Shown: positions 20,139 to 30,319 of the stretch, piece by piece
Position numbering within the stretch: the first letter of the stretch is position 1
Layout: each line of letters starts with the position of its first letter
Assembly (NCBI GenBank): GCA_009760855.2
Contig: WPIO01000010.1
Coordinates: forward strand, 7,869,001 to 7,933,000
Origin: Cristatella mucedo
Taxonomy: Eukaryota; Bryozoa; Phylactolaemata; Cristatellidae
Direction of reading: 5' to 3'
DNA: 64,000 nucleotides
Position numbers and translations under genes: made by a program
The notes under the pieces: generated by a model
What the model saw: the letters and a program-made list of their open reading frames with translations, nothing else
Told to the model about the DNA's origin: nothing
Databases searched by the model: none

Positions 20139-23100
20139 GTAATAGCTCTCACCTGGGAAGCGCCGCCGCGCAGCCGGCCATGCGCGCTGACCTTCGCCGC
20201 AGCCGCGCGCCCGGCCGTCCGTCGCGCCGGGCCAGGCCTTGAACAGGCTTGCCGAGTGCCAGAGCCGCTCGCTCGCGCGCGCCTCCGCTCGCCGGCTGCG
20301 CACGGCGCCATGGCCGCCGCTCAGCGCCATGGCCGCCGCCGCCGCCACCGCCGCTCTGATTTGCAGCTCCGCCCGAGTTTATCAAGCGGCTTCAGACGGT
20401 CGAAGCGGACGCGGGTTACACCGCGCGGCTGTCATGCGAGGTGGTGGGTACGCCCGCGCCTCGCGTCCGCTGGTTCCGGGACGATAAGGAGATTCAGGAG
20501 GGGCAGGCGTACCTGTTCGTCTTCGAGGAAAAGGAGAGCCGACACACGCTGGTAATCCGCAACGTCGCCAAAAGGCACGAGGGCGTCTACCGTTGCCGCG
20601 CGGAGAGCGCCGCCGGCGACGCGTCCACCGTCGGCTACCTGTCCGTTAAAGGTGAGTTGTCGCGCGGCGACGCGTCCACCGTCGGCTACCTGTCCGTTAA
20701 AGGTGAGTTGTCGGCGGGCGAGCGCGCCCTCTATTGTTGAGCGCCCTCCATTTCGAGCAGGGAGGACCGGATGGCGCCGCCGACCCCTCCCCTCCTGCCC
20801 AAGAGCGCCATTCATCACGCGGACGCGGAATGACGGCCGCCGCCGCCGCCACGAGTTGCCGGCGCTGCTCCGGTCGGCCAGCGGCGCGCGCGTGTGGGCC
20901 GGCCTCCCGACGGTTGGTCGCTGGTCGCAAGGTCGGCCCGTACCGCAAGGGCCGGCGTCCGAGCGACGCAGGTCGCCGCCGCCGCCGCCCGGGCAACACC
21001 GTCTCGGGCCGCGTGCCGTTCTCAGCGGTCGCGCACGCCACGGGCGCGTCGAGAGAGGCGAACGTCGGCGGCGCACTCTCGCGGACGCTCGCACACCTGC
21101 GCGACTTTTTGGGGATGAGCTCTCCGTGCGGCCCGTTTTAGGGAAGCAGACCGAGGTTCTGGAAATGTGGCGCAACGTCGTGCGGCCATTAGGCCGGCGC
21201 GACGTTCAGGTTTCGCGAGTGCCTCCTCCTGCCCGCCTCGAGAGGCTCTTTCCGGCGGGCGGAGGCGGCTGCGGAGGGGGGAGGAGCGCACGGTCAGCAA
21301 CGACCGGCCGGGGGTCGGGCGAGGCGCATGCTCCGTCTCCTTTATGGCCCCCCCCCGCAACGAATTCCAGTCTTCGCTCACGGCGCCGGTACGGACGAGC
21401 GCCTTCCGTCCCTCTTCCAGGGGTTGGACAAGCGGCTGCTCAGCCCGGCGGCGGCCCGTAGTCGCCACGCTCTCGCCTTTTGCGCGCCAGCTGTCGACGC
21501 TCTCCGCGCTTCCGCCCAGCATTGGCGGAAGCGCTACTCTCGCCCGCATCCCTCCACCACGACCCCCCCCCCCCCCCCCCCGCGCAATGGAGGATAGCGT
21601 TCGCTGCGGCGTAGCCGTTGGCGTTCGCTTCTCCGCAAGCGCATAATTGCGTGTGAGAACCGTAGCGGTGTGCAAATGGGCGGTTGATGACTTGCCTAGT
21701 CGGGTATTGGCGAATGCCGGATGCCTGACGGCGCGGGGAGCGCTCGGAGCACTACTTTTTTTTGTGTGTGTGCGAGTGACGCCTGTGCAGAGGCATTTTG
21801 CTTCATGCGAATTTAACCGACTCGGCTGGGATCGAGGGATCTTCGGGAGACCGCTGCCTTCTGCAGAGAGAGCTCCTGCTCCTCGTCGAGCGACCGAGAA
21901 AAGGAGGATATCGGCATCTCCCTCCCTCCTTCCCTCTCTCCCTCCCTCCCTTAGGTAGTGCCTTGCGTTTTAGGCAACTATTTCCCCTGCGTCTTAGCCT
22001 AGGGCCAAGGTGCTCTCTCGCACGCTGCGACCCGGCACGTCGTGGGTCTGAGTCCTCCTGCAGAGCAGACGATCCTTGATTCCGTGCTGCACGGGCGGGA
22101 TGAAGGACAGCCGCCGCCGCCGAGGCTCTCATTCTGACGCCATGCGAACGAAGCTGTTGGATCAGCCTTTACCTTTACTTTACAATACGCCGAGACGCTG
22201 ATGATATGTTTTGATGATTTAGAGGTCGTGAAATTGAAAAGCAACAGATTCGTCTCACGACGGCCACTTATTTCGACTATCAAAGAACGAAATTCCCAGG
22301 AGGACAGTGAGGAGCAGAGGAACAGCTTAGTTATCGACTTAGAAAGCGACGATGATGTCTTTGAGAACGAGGTAGCAGCTTCACCGGCAGCGAACACCAA
22401 GCAGCAGAGCACCGTCGATGCGCCGTCTCTTAGCCATCACGCGGGAACGCAGCGATTACGTAAGTGTTGGCCAATGCGTGTAGCCACACATCAAACGCTA
22501 CATGAATAAATCACATAGCTGTAAATAGTCCGCCATGATGTTGTAGCTACCGGTAGGCAATCCGCAAAACTGCGCTCGTGGTGTCGGAGGCTCTCCGAAT
22601 AGATTGTTTTCAAGTATCAGCCCGCTGTGATAAAATAGGCGCGATACGTGCGATAGGAACTTAATTTTTTGGAAGGCGAAATTGCAAGACGACCTCCGAG
22701 TGAATGAGAGTACGCTAGTCCTCGTCTTTGTTGGTGAAAGCGTCCCGAATCAACTCTAGGCCTGTCTACTTTCTTCTTCGGGTGCATAGATTTAGAGTTA
22801 CAGTCAAACCTCCCTGTAAGATTGTCTGTGTTTTTAGTGAGGTTATTCCCACAGAGAACTAGTCATGTCAGTCATCACGGTCTGCGATCGGCATGTGTGT
22901 GTGTAAAGAAATGTCTATTTTTATGTCTTTTATTATGAGTGCATGAAAATGAGACTATCAGAAGTTCAACTATAATTTGCATGGAAATTATGTCAGCTGT
23001 TTATATGACTTCTGATAAGATTGCATCAGCCCGGTTGTTATTGCTACTAGACCAGAACTACCAGGCTTTTGAAAATCATTATTAACTAATATCACAGTTC

Positions 23101-26100
23101 ACTCTACATCATAAGCGTTCAGTGTCCTGAGGCAGTAAGAAAAACTTCAAAAACTGCTCATTTAGGCATAGATTCTTATGATCCTCTACTTTAAGAAGAA
23201 ACAGCAAAGTACGCCGAGTCCAGATGGTACCCAATGAGACTGCCCAAGATAAGCAATTTATTTATTACGTTAAATGCTTCATATGTGCCAGTTCTAGCAC
23301 ACCTATTTATCGCAGTATTTAGTGGGTCCTTGTGAATCGTCCTTTATGTACTTATGCATGCTGACACTGTGCATGCTGCCACTGTGTTTACATCTTCACA
23401 CTGTGCATGTCACCTCTTATCATGTTATGCTTGTTGACGTAGTGCATTTTACCATTAACCACTTGATCAGGCTTCATATACAGCGAATGTAGTGCCTAGA
23501 AATAGACTAAGTTCTCAAATGGCGCTATACAGATATATTTTCGTTATTTCTTATTATTACTGGCTTCGGGCTTTGAACGCTCAAACAGCCATAACATGAG
23601 ATTGCGTGGCGTTCAACGTCCTGCAGTTAGCGTGAGCTGCAGTTGTGTGGAGCCAGCTCCGTTGCAAGGGCCTTAAAAGTCTCGAGGATTGAAAGTGCGT
23701 GTGAATAGGCAATAAGCCTTTACTCTCGGTGTATCAGTAAATGCATAAACTTCTGCCATTGTACAGAGAAATTTGCTTGGGCCCTTGAATAGAGTACCCT
23801 GGCATGTGAACACAGCTTTCCTCCGTCCAAGTAGCATCCATCGAAGCATTCAAAAGAGCTGCAACATGTACAGCTGCAGCAAGCTATTTATTCAAGTCTG
23901 GTCAACAAGATATACCGCGTGGAGAGCAAGTGTAACAACATGGCGTTGTAGTCGTGCTCAGCTGAGGTGGCAAGTGAAGCAACTTTGAAAGATGCAGCTA
24001 CTTAGATTATTACTATTATCTAAACATGTAATTTAATGTATCTCCGTCTGTAACTCCACAAAGCCACAAAGGCTATGGGCGTTGCGAAGGAGAATATTAT
24101 TATGTTGAACACTCAATTCTATATGTGTTCTCAATTCTTTATCATTCTATTGCACACTCAAAGCCTAAGCGGCTTTCGGTCCGCATTCGGTAGTCAACAA
24201 ACTTCATCTCATGTAACAAAGAGAAAGTGAGAACTAGCTGAGTCAGGAGAGCATTGGAGGTAGTGAGTAGCATGTAAGTAGCAGCTCAGAACGGCTTGAA
24301 AGGATTGCCATTGTCAGTAGCAGGAGAGAAGATGTCGTTGCATAAGAATTATGGAAGTGAGTTTCACAGTCCAGGATCTGCAGTGCAAAAGAATCTGTCA
24401 CTAATGGTCTTAAAGCGTAAAAATGAAACAGCGAATGTATTGTGCGTAGAGGACCTGAGGGCACGAGCTGGATGAGACTGGGGCAGCAGTTCAGCTCGGT
24501 ATGGAGGAGCCCAGCCCTGGCGAGCCTTGTGAATCAGCGATAGAACTTAACTCCGTATCCGTTGACCAACCGGAAGCTATCAAAGCCTCCTCTGGGTGAG
24601 CTGTGATGGCACACTAGGTAAGGCGGTTGCTTTCACGACCTCGGTCCCGAGGTTGTGGGTTCGATTCCTGCGGTGGGCGATTCTTTATCGCCACTGCAAG
24701 CGGTGGTGATAGCCGTAAAGGCTCTTCTGTCGCTATACAAAAAGAGGCTGTTTAATCAGCTAGGATTTTTTTTTTCTGCAAAGGAGACGCATAGTCAAAC
24801 CCCTGGGATAATTTGACTAGCCTTGCAGCAAAATTCATCACGTGCTGCAAAGGCTTAATGGCTTTTTCAGTCGCCCAGCCAATATGGAATTGCAATAATC
24901 TAGCAGAGACAGAACTGGGGACCTAGTTAGATTGTGTGCAAGCCACCGTAGTAGAAATTCCCTCACCTTAGATAGGGATCGGACGTAATGGCTAGCTGTG
25001 GAGGTAGTCTTCCTAATAAAAACTTCAAAATTTAGGCAGCTGTCAGAGACAACACCTAAATTGCGAGCACACGGTAACGGTCGCACAAGAGCACAGCCTA
25101 TTAGAAGAATAAAGTCTTCTAGTCCAGGCACATATTTGGGGTGTCGTATGAGTAGAAGTTTCATTTCATTATCGTTATGTTTAAGGAAATTTGCCGACAT
25201 CCATGATCGAATGTCTGCAAGGCAAACATCCAGTTTATCAGTCACTGCAGCAGATCCCGAAAGTTCAAACGACAAATACAGCTGAGTACCGTCTGCATAA
25301 AAGTGATAGCCAATTCCATGAGCCCGAATCACTTTTTCCAGAGGTTCAGTATAAATAGAGAACAGCTAAAGACCGAGGACGGACCCTTGTGGGACTGCAC
25401 GTGTGTCTGATCAGTTGAATGATACCTGGCTCCTACAAGTCTCGGATTGAAAGCGATAGGACAAGTACGATTTGAATCACACCATTGCCTCGTCTGCCAG
25501 ACCGATCGTTTTTCTCAATCGTTCAAGTAGGATATAGCGATCGATAGTGTCAAACGCAGCTGATGGATTTAGTAGGGCCAGAGTAGTGACATTCCCGTCA
25601 TAGTTGCTATATGTGATGTCATTAGTTACACTGAGAAGAGCAGGACTACCGACCTGTTCACTCAATCTTCTGCAACTGGTGCAAAACTTGGCTGCTCGCC
25701 TGGTCTGTCGTTAAAGGCGTAGCTGCTGCATCGCACTATTTCTGTCTAAGCTTCACTGGCTCCCTCTCAAGCATCTAGTTAATTTCAGTGACTCAGTTTG
25801 GATTACAGGTCACTTTACTAGCTTGCACCAGCTTACCTAAGCGACCTCCTTTCTCTTCCAGTCACGTGCTCTCGCACCACTCGATCCTCAATATCCGGTC
25901 ATCTCACCATTCCTCGCGCCACAATGAAATCGCGTGGCGATCGAGCCTACAGCTCGTGTGCATCGAAAGTCTTGATCTCGCTCTCGGCTACGGCCACTAC
26001 CTGCAATGATGATGCATCTTTAAAGTCTCATCTAAAGACTATCTTCTGTTTCAGTAATCTTTTCTTTCGCGCCGGCGAACTTTTCCGCTTTTTCCTGTGA

Positions 26101-29100
26101 GCTTTGAATGAGTACCCATGATTCAGTTCATTTTAATAGCCAAAGGTCTTACCAACCGGCGGACAGGGAGGCCAAATGCATGTCTTTAACCTATTGGCCT
26201 AAGCATCATACTTGTTTGCTTTTGCATGCTCAATACCGTGCATGTCACTAATTCTTGGGTACTGGTTCTCTTGCAAAGAGCATTAAAGCGCCTGGATAGA
26301 AATTAAGTCATCTTAGGGCGCTATACACACGACCTAAGAGAATAGTTCCTAACCAGTTACCAAAAAGAAAACTCTCGGCTTCATTAACACCGATTTGTTG
26401 TGGCAGTTATAAGCTAGCTTATCGAACGTTCAAATACTAATAGGTGTCGTTACATTCAATAAATAGCACGTGCACATACTTGGTTACAGAGATAGTATGA
26501 CCTGCTAGAGAAATGACGAATTCAAAGCGAATTAATAATGGGGGTTTTATTAATTCGGTAAAAATGTATTGTCTCTGACAGTAACTCAACAAAGCCACAA
26601 AGAATAAGTGGTGTTGCACAGGAAAGTTTTCTATATCATACATAAAGCCTAAACGATTTTCGTTACCTATACAGTAGCAAACAAACTTCATATCATTCAT
26701 ATCACGTAACAATAAGAATTCAAAACCATAGAAGAGTCAAGAGGGCATTCAAGGATGTGAGTAGCATGGAAATAGCAGCTTAGGTCTGCTAGAAAATATG
26801 TGCCACAATCGGCAGCAATAGAGTATGTGTATTTCCATTCGAATTGCGGAAGTGATTTCCACAGTCTAGGACCTGCAGAGGAATAGTTTCTGTCTCCGAT
26901 GGTCTCATAGCCTAGGAATAGAGCATTTAATTAGTTTTCAAAACAGGAGCTTGGCAAACGAGAAGCTGAAACTGGTGCACCAGTTCAAGGAGCCAAGCCA
27001 CGGTGGGAGCCTTGTGGGTCAGCGTAAGAATTTTGCTCTGTATTCGTTGATCAACCACGACCCACCACAGCTCAGTCAGTGAAGGCGATACGTGGCTGAC
27101 GCTCTGAGATTGTTTTGGCTAGCCTTGCAGCCGAATTCGTCGCGAGCTGCACATACTTGGTGGCTTTTTTCGGTATCCCAGCGAAAACGGAATTGCAGTA
27201 GTGCATCCTAAACAGGACCATGGAGCTAGTTAGATATTGTGTAAGTCACCGCGGTAGGCAGTCCCCAATTTTATACAGGGATCGAACGTGATGGCTAGCA
27301 GTGGAGGCAGTCTTCCTAATACAGCTTTCAAAATGTAAGCAGCTGTCAACGAGAGCAACTAAATTCTGAGCAAATAATGACGTTCGCACAGCAGCTTCAC
27401 CTATTAGAAGAGGTAAGCCTCCTAGTCCGGCTGCACGCTTGGAGGGATGTAAATAGGAGTTAGATATTATCGTCGTTTATTTTAATTAGATTGGCTGAAG
27501 TTCAGGATCGTCTGCAAGGCAAGCATTAAGTTTGTCAGTCGCTGCAGACGATTCCGGTGGTTTAGCTGACAGATACAACTGGGTGTCGTCAGCGTAGACG
27601 TTCTAGCCGATTCCATCGGCTTGAATCTCTTTTCCCAAAGATTCGGCATAAATGGAGAAATAGCAAAGAACCAGGAACGGACCCTTGCAGAGCTCCACGT
27701 GCGACTGGTCTGCTTAATGTGACCACCACATGGTACGAATTGAATGCTACCGAACAAGTACGATTGGACCACACTAGTGACACGTAAGCCAGACAAATCG
27801 TTGACCTCGATCATTCAAGTAGGATATCGTGATCAGTCGTGTTGAAGTGGGCTCACTATCACGTTTCCAAGAGTACGATAAAAACAATTGTGGCATTTTA
27901 GCGAAAAGTTATAAAACTATAGGCATTTGCAGCTCTTTCTACCATGATGTTTTTCCTGATACTTTATACTGCTTTGCATTGACTCATTGCAGCAGTTTAA
28001 AAAATAGATAATTCATTTGTATAGCGCCCTAAGAGAACCTAATCTCTACTCAGGCGCTTCACATATGCCTCGGGGCTCGAGCCTATAACCTCAGCCAGAC
28101 CTTGGTCGGGGCGAGCACCTTAACCACTGTACCAAACCAGCTCGGCATAACAGTTGCGTTTAATGGTTTAGCTGACCTCAAAAGCATTATGGTAACATCC
28201 ACTAGCATGAGCATTTGGTACATCATTAAAAATAAGAAAAATTACTTCTGTTTCTTCGTATTAAAGTGGAATGTGTCCATGTAGTTGGAAGCTCTACTTA
28301 GGTTTCGGGGTGGTTAGCGAGATATTTCCTAGTACTGTAAACCTGGACAATTCCAAGCATTTTAGAGTAAATCAATTAGAATGACTGAAATTAGGTTATC
28401 GTACTTCAAATATTGATGTCACAATGTGCCGCGAAGCCATCACCTTAATTTATTTACAGTAAGCGCTAAATACTCCAAAAACGTAATCTACTACTAGTCG
28501 TGACTGTGAGGTAAATTGGAGCAGGAGCCCGTCAGAGAAGAGATCTGCTATGCTGTAAGCCAAACTTGAGAGGCTGTTATTATAAAGGTTACCACAGACA
28601 AAGTAGCCTGGCTCAGCAAGTACAAGCTGCATCAAATCAAGCACGATTTCGATTCAGATAGCTGCCATTTCCTGCTTCGGATTAAGCAAGCAAGCTTTTT
28701 GAGTGCTGGACGGCTGAAGTGTACTCGCTCGCCATAGTGCCGCGTATGAAAATTCATAAAAACTAACAGTCTAAACAGACTGCAAGGAACCAAAATTGAC
28801 CCTAGAAGTTATTTCGCATGGTAATTGACACATTAAGAACAGACCACGTTGAAACAAAACCTATTATGACTAACCGGATGTTTAAAGAGAATTTGAAACT
28901 GCGCATTTCCACATTCCGGCATTGAAACATCGTCTGCACCTGTCCATGCTTAGTGCATGTTACTAGCCACAGGTCTTACTAATCGGTGTCCATTATTGTC
29001 TTCATGCTTTCTGCCACTTACTGTCCTAAGCATGAAATTTTTCTGCTTTTGCATGCTTTATAGCATGAGTATCACTAATCCTTGGGTACTGATTCTCTTG

Positions 29101-29538
29101 CAGCATCGAGTTGTAAAGCGCCTGGACAGATGTTTTTAAGTTCTCTATGGATGCTATACAAGCGAACTACTGTAACAATTATTACATTGGTAGCATTTTC
29201 CTCTTTCAGGGGAAGAGAATAAGGTCGAAGTGGACCCAAAGATTGAGACGATCGAAGTGGACACCCCAATAATGAACATTCAAGAGCGGAAGAGTCCATC
29301 TTTTGCTACGCTGAAAAAATTCGATGCAATATCAAAAAGTGACTCCAACATCTCGAGAAATCGAGCAGCTTCTAGTCGTATGCATACGTATAAGAGCACT
29401 GCTTGTGGACTGCTCGTTCTCGTTAGTATAGCAATGGTTACATACTTTGATCTCCTGTTAGGAGTTCCGGCTGGGCAACACGTGTTTAACGTGTTCGTGT
29501 GCTCTAATTTGTGCTGCTTAATTTGGCACATCATTTAA
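20105..29538 (+). CDS. Predicted single-Ig, C-terminally membrane-anchored protein (4 exons, 294 aa)
   Basis: The exons are 20105-20138, 20367-20651, 22223-22459 and 29210-29538, with stop TAA at 29536. Every junction is phase 1 and every intron is GT-AG. Residues 1-12 are a short acidic leader with no signal peptide. Residues about 13-106 form one I-set immunoglobulin domain: Cys in RLSCEV, Trp in VRWFRDD, and the DxGxYxC-like EGVYRCRAE. Residues 107-247 are a charged, Ser-rich linker with an acidic run DLESDDD. Residues about 250-270 are strongly hydrophobic (LLVLVSIAMVTYF), and a second hydrophobic stretch runs to the last residue. Lack of a signal peptide and a C-terminal anchor suggest a cytosolic Ig domain held on a membrane, as in muscle-type intracellular Ig proteins; this is inference. 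The splice between exons 3 and 4 is strong. The exon 1-2 donor and the exon 3 acceptor are weaker, so exon 1 and the link from Ig domain to linker are the least certain parts. No named family is recognised. Confidence 0.55.
20367..20651 (+). CDS. Ig gene exon 2: I-set immunoglobulin domain
   Basis: The acceptor is TTTGCAG before 20367, and an in-frame TGA at 20357-20359 shows that this frame must be entered by splicing. The exon encodes a complete I-set fold starting PPEFIKRL, with Cys and Trp in the B and C strands and a Tyr-x-Cys near the end (GVYRCRAE). It ends AAAG before GTGAGT, a consensus donor. At 285 nt with phase 1 on both sides it is a symmetric Ig exon, as in many titin, MLCK and Unc-89-type genes. 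The donor segment is duplicated 51 bp downstream. Confidence 0.85.
20614..20713 (+). repeat. 51-bp tandem duplication spanning the exon 2 splice donor
   Basis: A 49-bp stretch (20614-20662) recurs exactly at 20665-20713. Each copy contains the last coding bases of the Ig exon and a full G/GTGAGT donor, with GT at 20652-20653 and at 20703-20704. The shift is 51 bp, so use of the second donor adds 17 codons in frame, with no stop. Confidence 0.95.
21902..21955. repeat. Polypyrimidine CT-rich tract
   Basis: Imperfect CCCT/CTCC repeats form a nearly uninterrupted pyrimidine strand within intron 2 of the Ig gene. Confidence 0.7.
22223..22459 (+). CDS. Ig gene exon 3: charged linker
   Basis: The donor TTAC/GTAAGT at 22460 is a consensus match. 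The exon codes for a Lys/Arg-rich start (VVKLKSNRF) followed by an acidic, Ser/Gln-rich stretch including EEQRNSLVIDLESDDD. The proposed acceptor (TTTTGATGATTTAG, AG at 22221-22222) is pyrimidine-poor, but it is the one that gives phase 1. The frame stays open upstream to about 22138, so a longer exon or an independent first exon starting at ATG 22201 are alternatives. Confidence 0.6.
23285..23575 (+). mobile_element. LINE 3' fragment (family 1, divergent)
   Basis: It begins with the end of the ORF (CACCTATTTATCGCAG, TTTAGTGGGTCC), followed by the GCATGCTGACACTGTGCATG spacer and a degraded hairpin terminus (TAGTGCCTAG...GGCGCTAT). It lies in the last intron of the Ig gene. Confidence 0.65.
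24030..25665 (-). mobile_element. LINE fragment with reverse transcriptase (family 2)
   Basis: From high to low coordinates on the minus strand the RT pieces are ALLNPSAAFDTIDRYILLERL (finger/palm motif, near 25500-25600), then FYADGTQLYLSF near 25290, where the catalytic YADD reads YADG. The C-terminal domain with SLLDYCNSILAG lies near 24860. The 3' end is the family-2 terminus at 24030-24065. A family-A SINE (24596-24779) splits it. The ORF is broken into at least two frames. Confidence 0.75.
24596..24779 (+). repeat. tRNA-derived SINE, family A (best copy)
   Basis: The head contains the A-box-like TGGCACACTAGGTAAGG and a perfect B box GGTTCGATTCC at 24658-24668. The body follows with CACTGCAAGCGGTGGTGATAG, then CTTCTGTCGCTATACAAAAAG, and it ends CTGTTTAATCAGCTAGG with a poly-T run. 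It is inserted in a family-2 LINE. Confidence 0.8.
25665..26335 (+). mobile_element. LINE 3' fragment (family 3)
   Basis: It starts within the ORF at a stretch reading LQLVQNLAARLVCR, degrades through the remaining ORF, and ends in a 3' terminus with ATTAAAGCGCCTGGATAG and TTAGGGCGCTATAC. The spacer (CTTGGGTACTGGTTCTCTTG) differs from family 1 and recurs at 28930-29165. It abuts, head to head, the family-2 fragment on the other strand. Confidence 0.65.
26560..27845 (-). mobile_element. LINE fragment (family 2)
   Basis: It is collinear with 24030-25665 but has no SINE. The family-2 terminus lies at 26560-26600, the C-terminal ORF region is in the middle, and degraded RT sequence reaches about 27845 (the counterpart of the YADD region is near 27590). 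Stops and frame changes are frequent, so the copy looks older. Confidence 0.65.
28005..28145 (-). repeat. tRNA-derived SINE with LINE-like tail, family B
   Basis: The minus strand has an A box (TGGTACAGTGG), then GTTAAGGTGCTCGCCCCGACC, a B-box-like GGCTCGAGCC, and the tail GAAGCGCCTGAGTAGAGATT with TTAGGGCGCTATACAAATGA. The tail matches the 3' hairpin of the family-1/3 LINEs. Confidence 0.75.
28930..29165 (+). mobile_element. LINE 3' end (family 3)
   Basis: It shares the CTTGGGTACTGATTCTCTTG spacer and the TAAAGCGCCTGGACAG...GGATGCTATAC terminus with 25665-26335. It ends about 45 bp before the exon 4 acceptor of the Ig gene. Confidence 0.65.
29210..29538 (+). CDS. Ig gene exon 4: linker end and hydrophobic C-terminus
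   Basis: The acceptor TTTTCCTCTTTCAG is a strong match. The first two bases complete an Arg codon with exon 3, and the frame stays open to TAA at 29536. The peptide has a Lys/Ser-rich stretch (QERKSPSFATLKKF), then two hydrophobic segments that reach the C-terminus. A LINE 3' end finishes about 45 bp before the acceptor. Confidence 0.65.
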
Positions 29539-29777
29539 GTCATGATTGATGAACTTGAAATTAGCTAGGACTATTGAATGAGAGACGAAAAGCAGACGAC
29601 GTTACGACTTGTGTACATCAAGTTACCCGAAAACTCGAAAACTAGAGTAATTGCAATCACTCACCGTCGTGCCATTCCAGGCCAAGTCTGAACATCCATC
29701 TAGTTTCATCACTGTAGCGGCACATTCCATGATGCATGCAGTCTAAGACCTTAGCATAGTCCTTTTAATGATGTTAA

Positions 29778-29783
29778 AATAAA
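29778..29783 (+). terminator. Candidate polyadenylation signal for the Ig gene
   Basis: AATAAA lies about 240 bp after the stop codon at 29536-29538. It is the first canonical signal downstream. Confidence 0.4.
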
Positions 29784-29879
29784 TTGTCGGTTCACCTTGA
29801 ATACACAAACTAGTGCTATGGGTCAAACATCAAAGTATGTACCGTGCATTTCATTGCCGCAGCTCGCAGGTTTTGCACT

Positions 29880-30090
29880 CAGATTATGGCTCCCGCTCAG
29901 CTGAGATGGCACTAGTTTCAACGAGCTGCCGCGGCAAAGTTACCGCTCCTCAGATATTCCTAAAGCTAAAACATGATTGACAGGCATGCTTCTCCTCGAC
30001 GTGATGGTAGGCACCGCGTGGCAGATTGACCAATTTGGTAATCTATCAATTAGCCGGCTGTCTATTGATTGTACTGGCCTGCAAATGAAA
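29880..30090. repeat. Unclassified repeat, copy 1
   Basis: This stretch resembles 38880-39150. Shared words include GCTAAAA(A)CATG, GACRGGCAT, CATGATGGTA-like and TCTGGCAGA-like sequence, GACCAATTTGGTAATC versus GACCAGCCAATTATCC, and GCCGGCTGTCTATTG versus GTCGGCTAGCTATTGG. Neither copy has a recognised coding region. Confidence 0.4.
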
Positions 30091-30319
30091 CTTTTTACCA
30101 GTTGTTCTCAATCTAATAGGCGATCCAAGTAAATTTTGGCATGCTACTTAAGAATCTGTAACTCGTTTTAACCCAGCACGTCAGTGTTTTTAACCATTTG
30201 CATTTTTGTTTTACAATCCTTGTACATGCAATACATAAAGTTTTTACAATATTTAATACGTTTGATTGCCACGTTTAATGATAACATCATCTAGGTTATG
30301 TACAATTTAAGCATAACTT

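Larger units (their letters stand above)
18850..22130. promoter_or_regulatory. CpG-rich block (CpG-island-like) around the Ig gene start
   Basis: This stretch is far richer in GC and in CpG than the rest of the window. It has many GGCGGC, GCCGCC and CCCGCC runs and long C/G homopolymers at 19565 and 21560. It covers the predicted promoter, exon 1 and Ig exon of the plus-strand gene at 20105-29538. A local CpG block in a CpG-poorer background suggests an unmethylated promoter in a genome that methylates CpG. It also makes every frame open, so the many long ORFs here are composition artefacts apart from the Ig exon. Confidence 0.7.

Noticed and set aside
19237-21675. Many long open frames on both strands
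   Set aside because: GC-rich, stop-poor composition explains them. Only the Ig frame shows conserved residues and proper splice sites.
24596-24670. A functional tRNA gene
   Set aside because: The A and B boxes are present, but the cloverleaf is not complete and the unit continues into a repeated SINE body.
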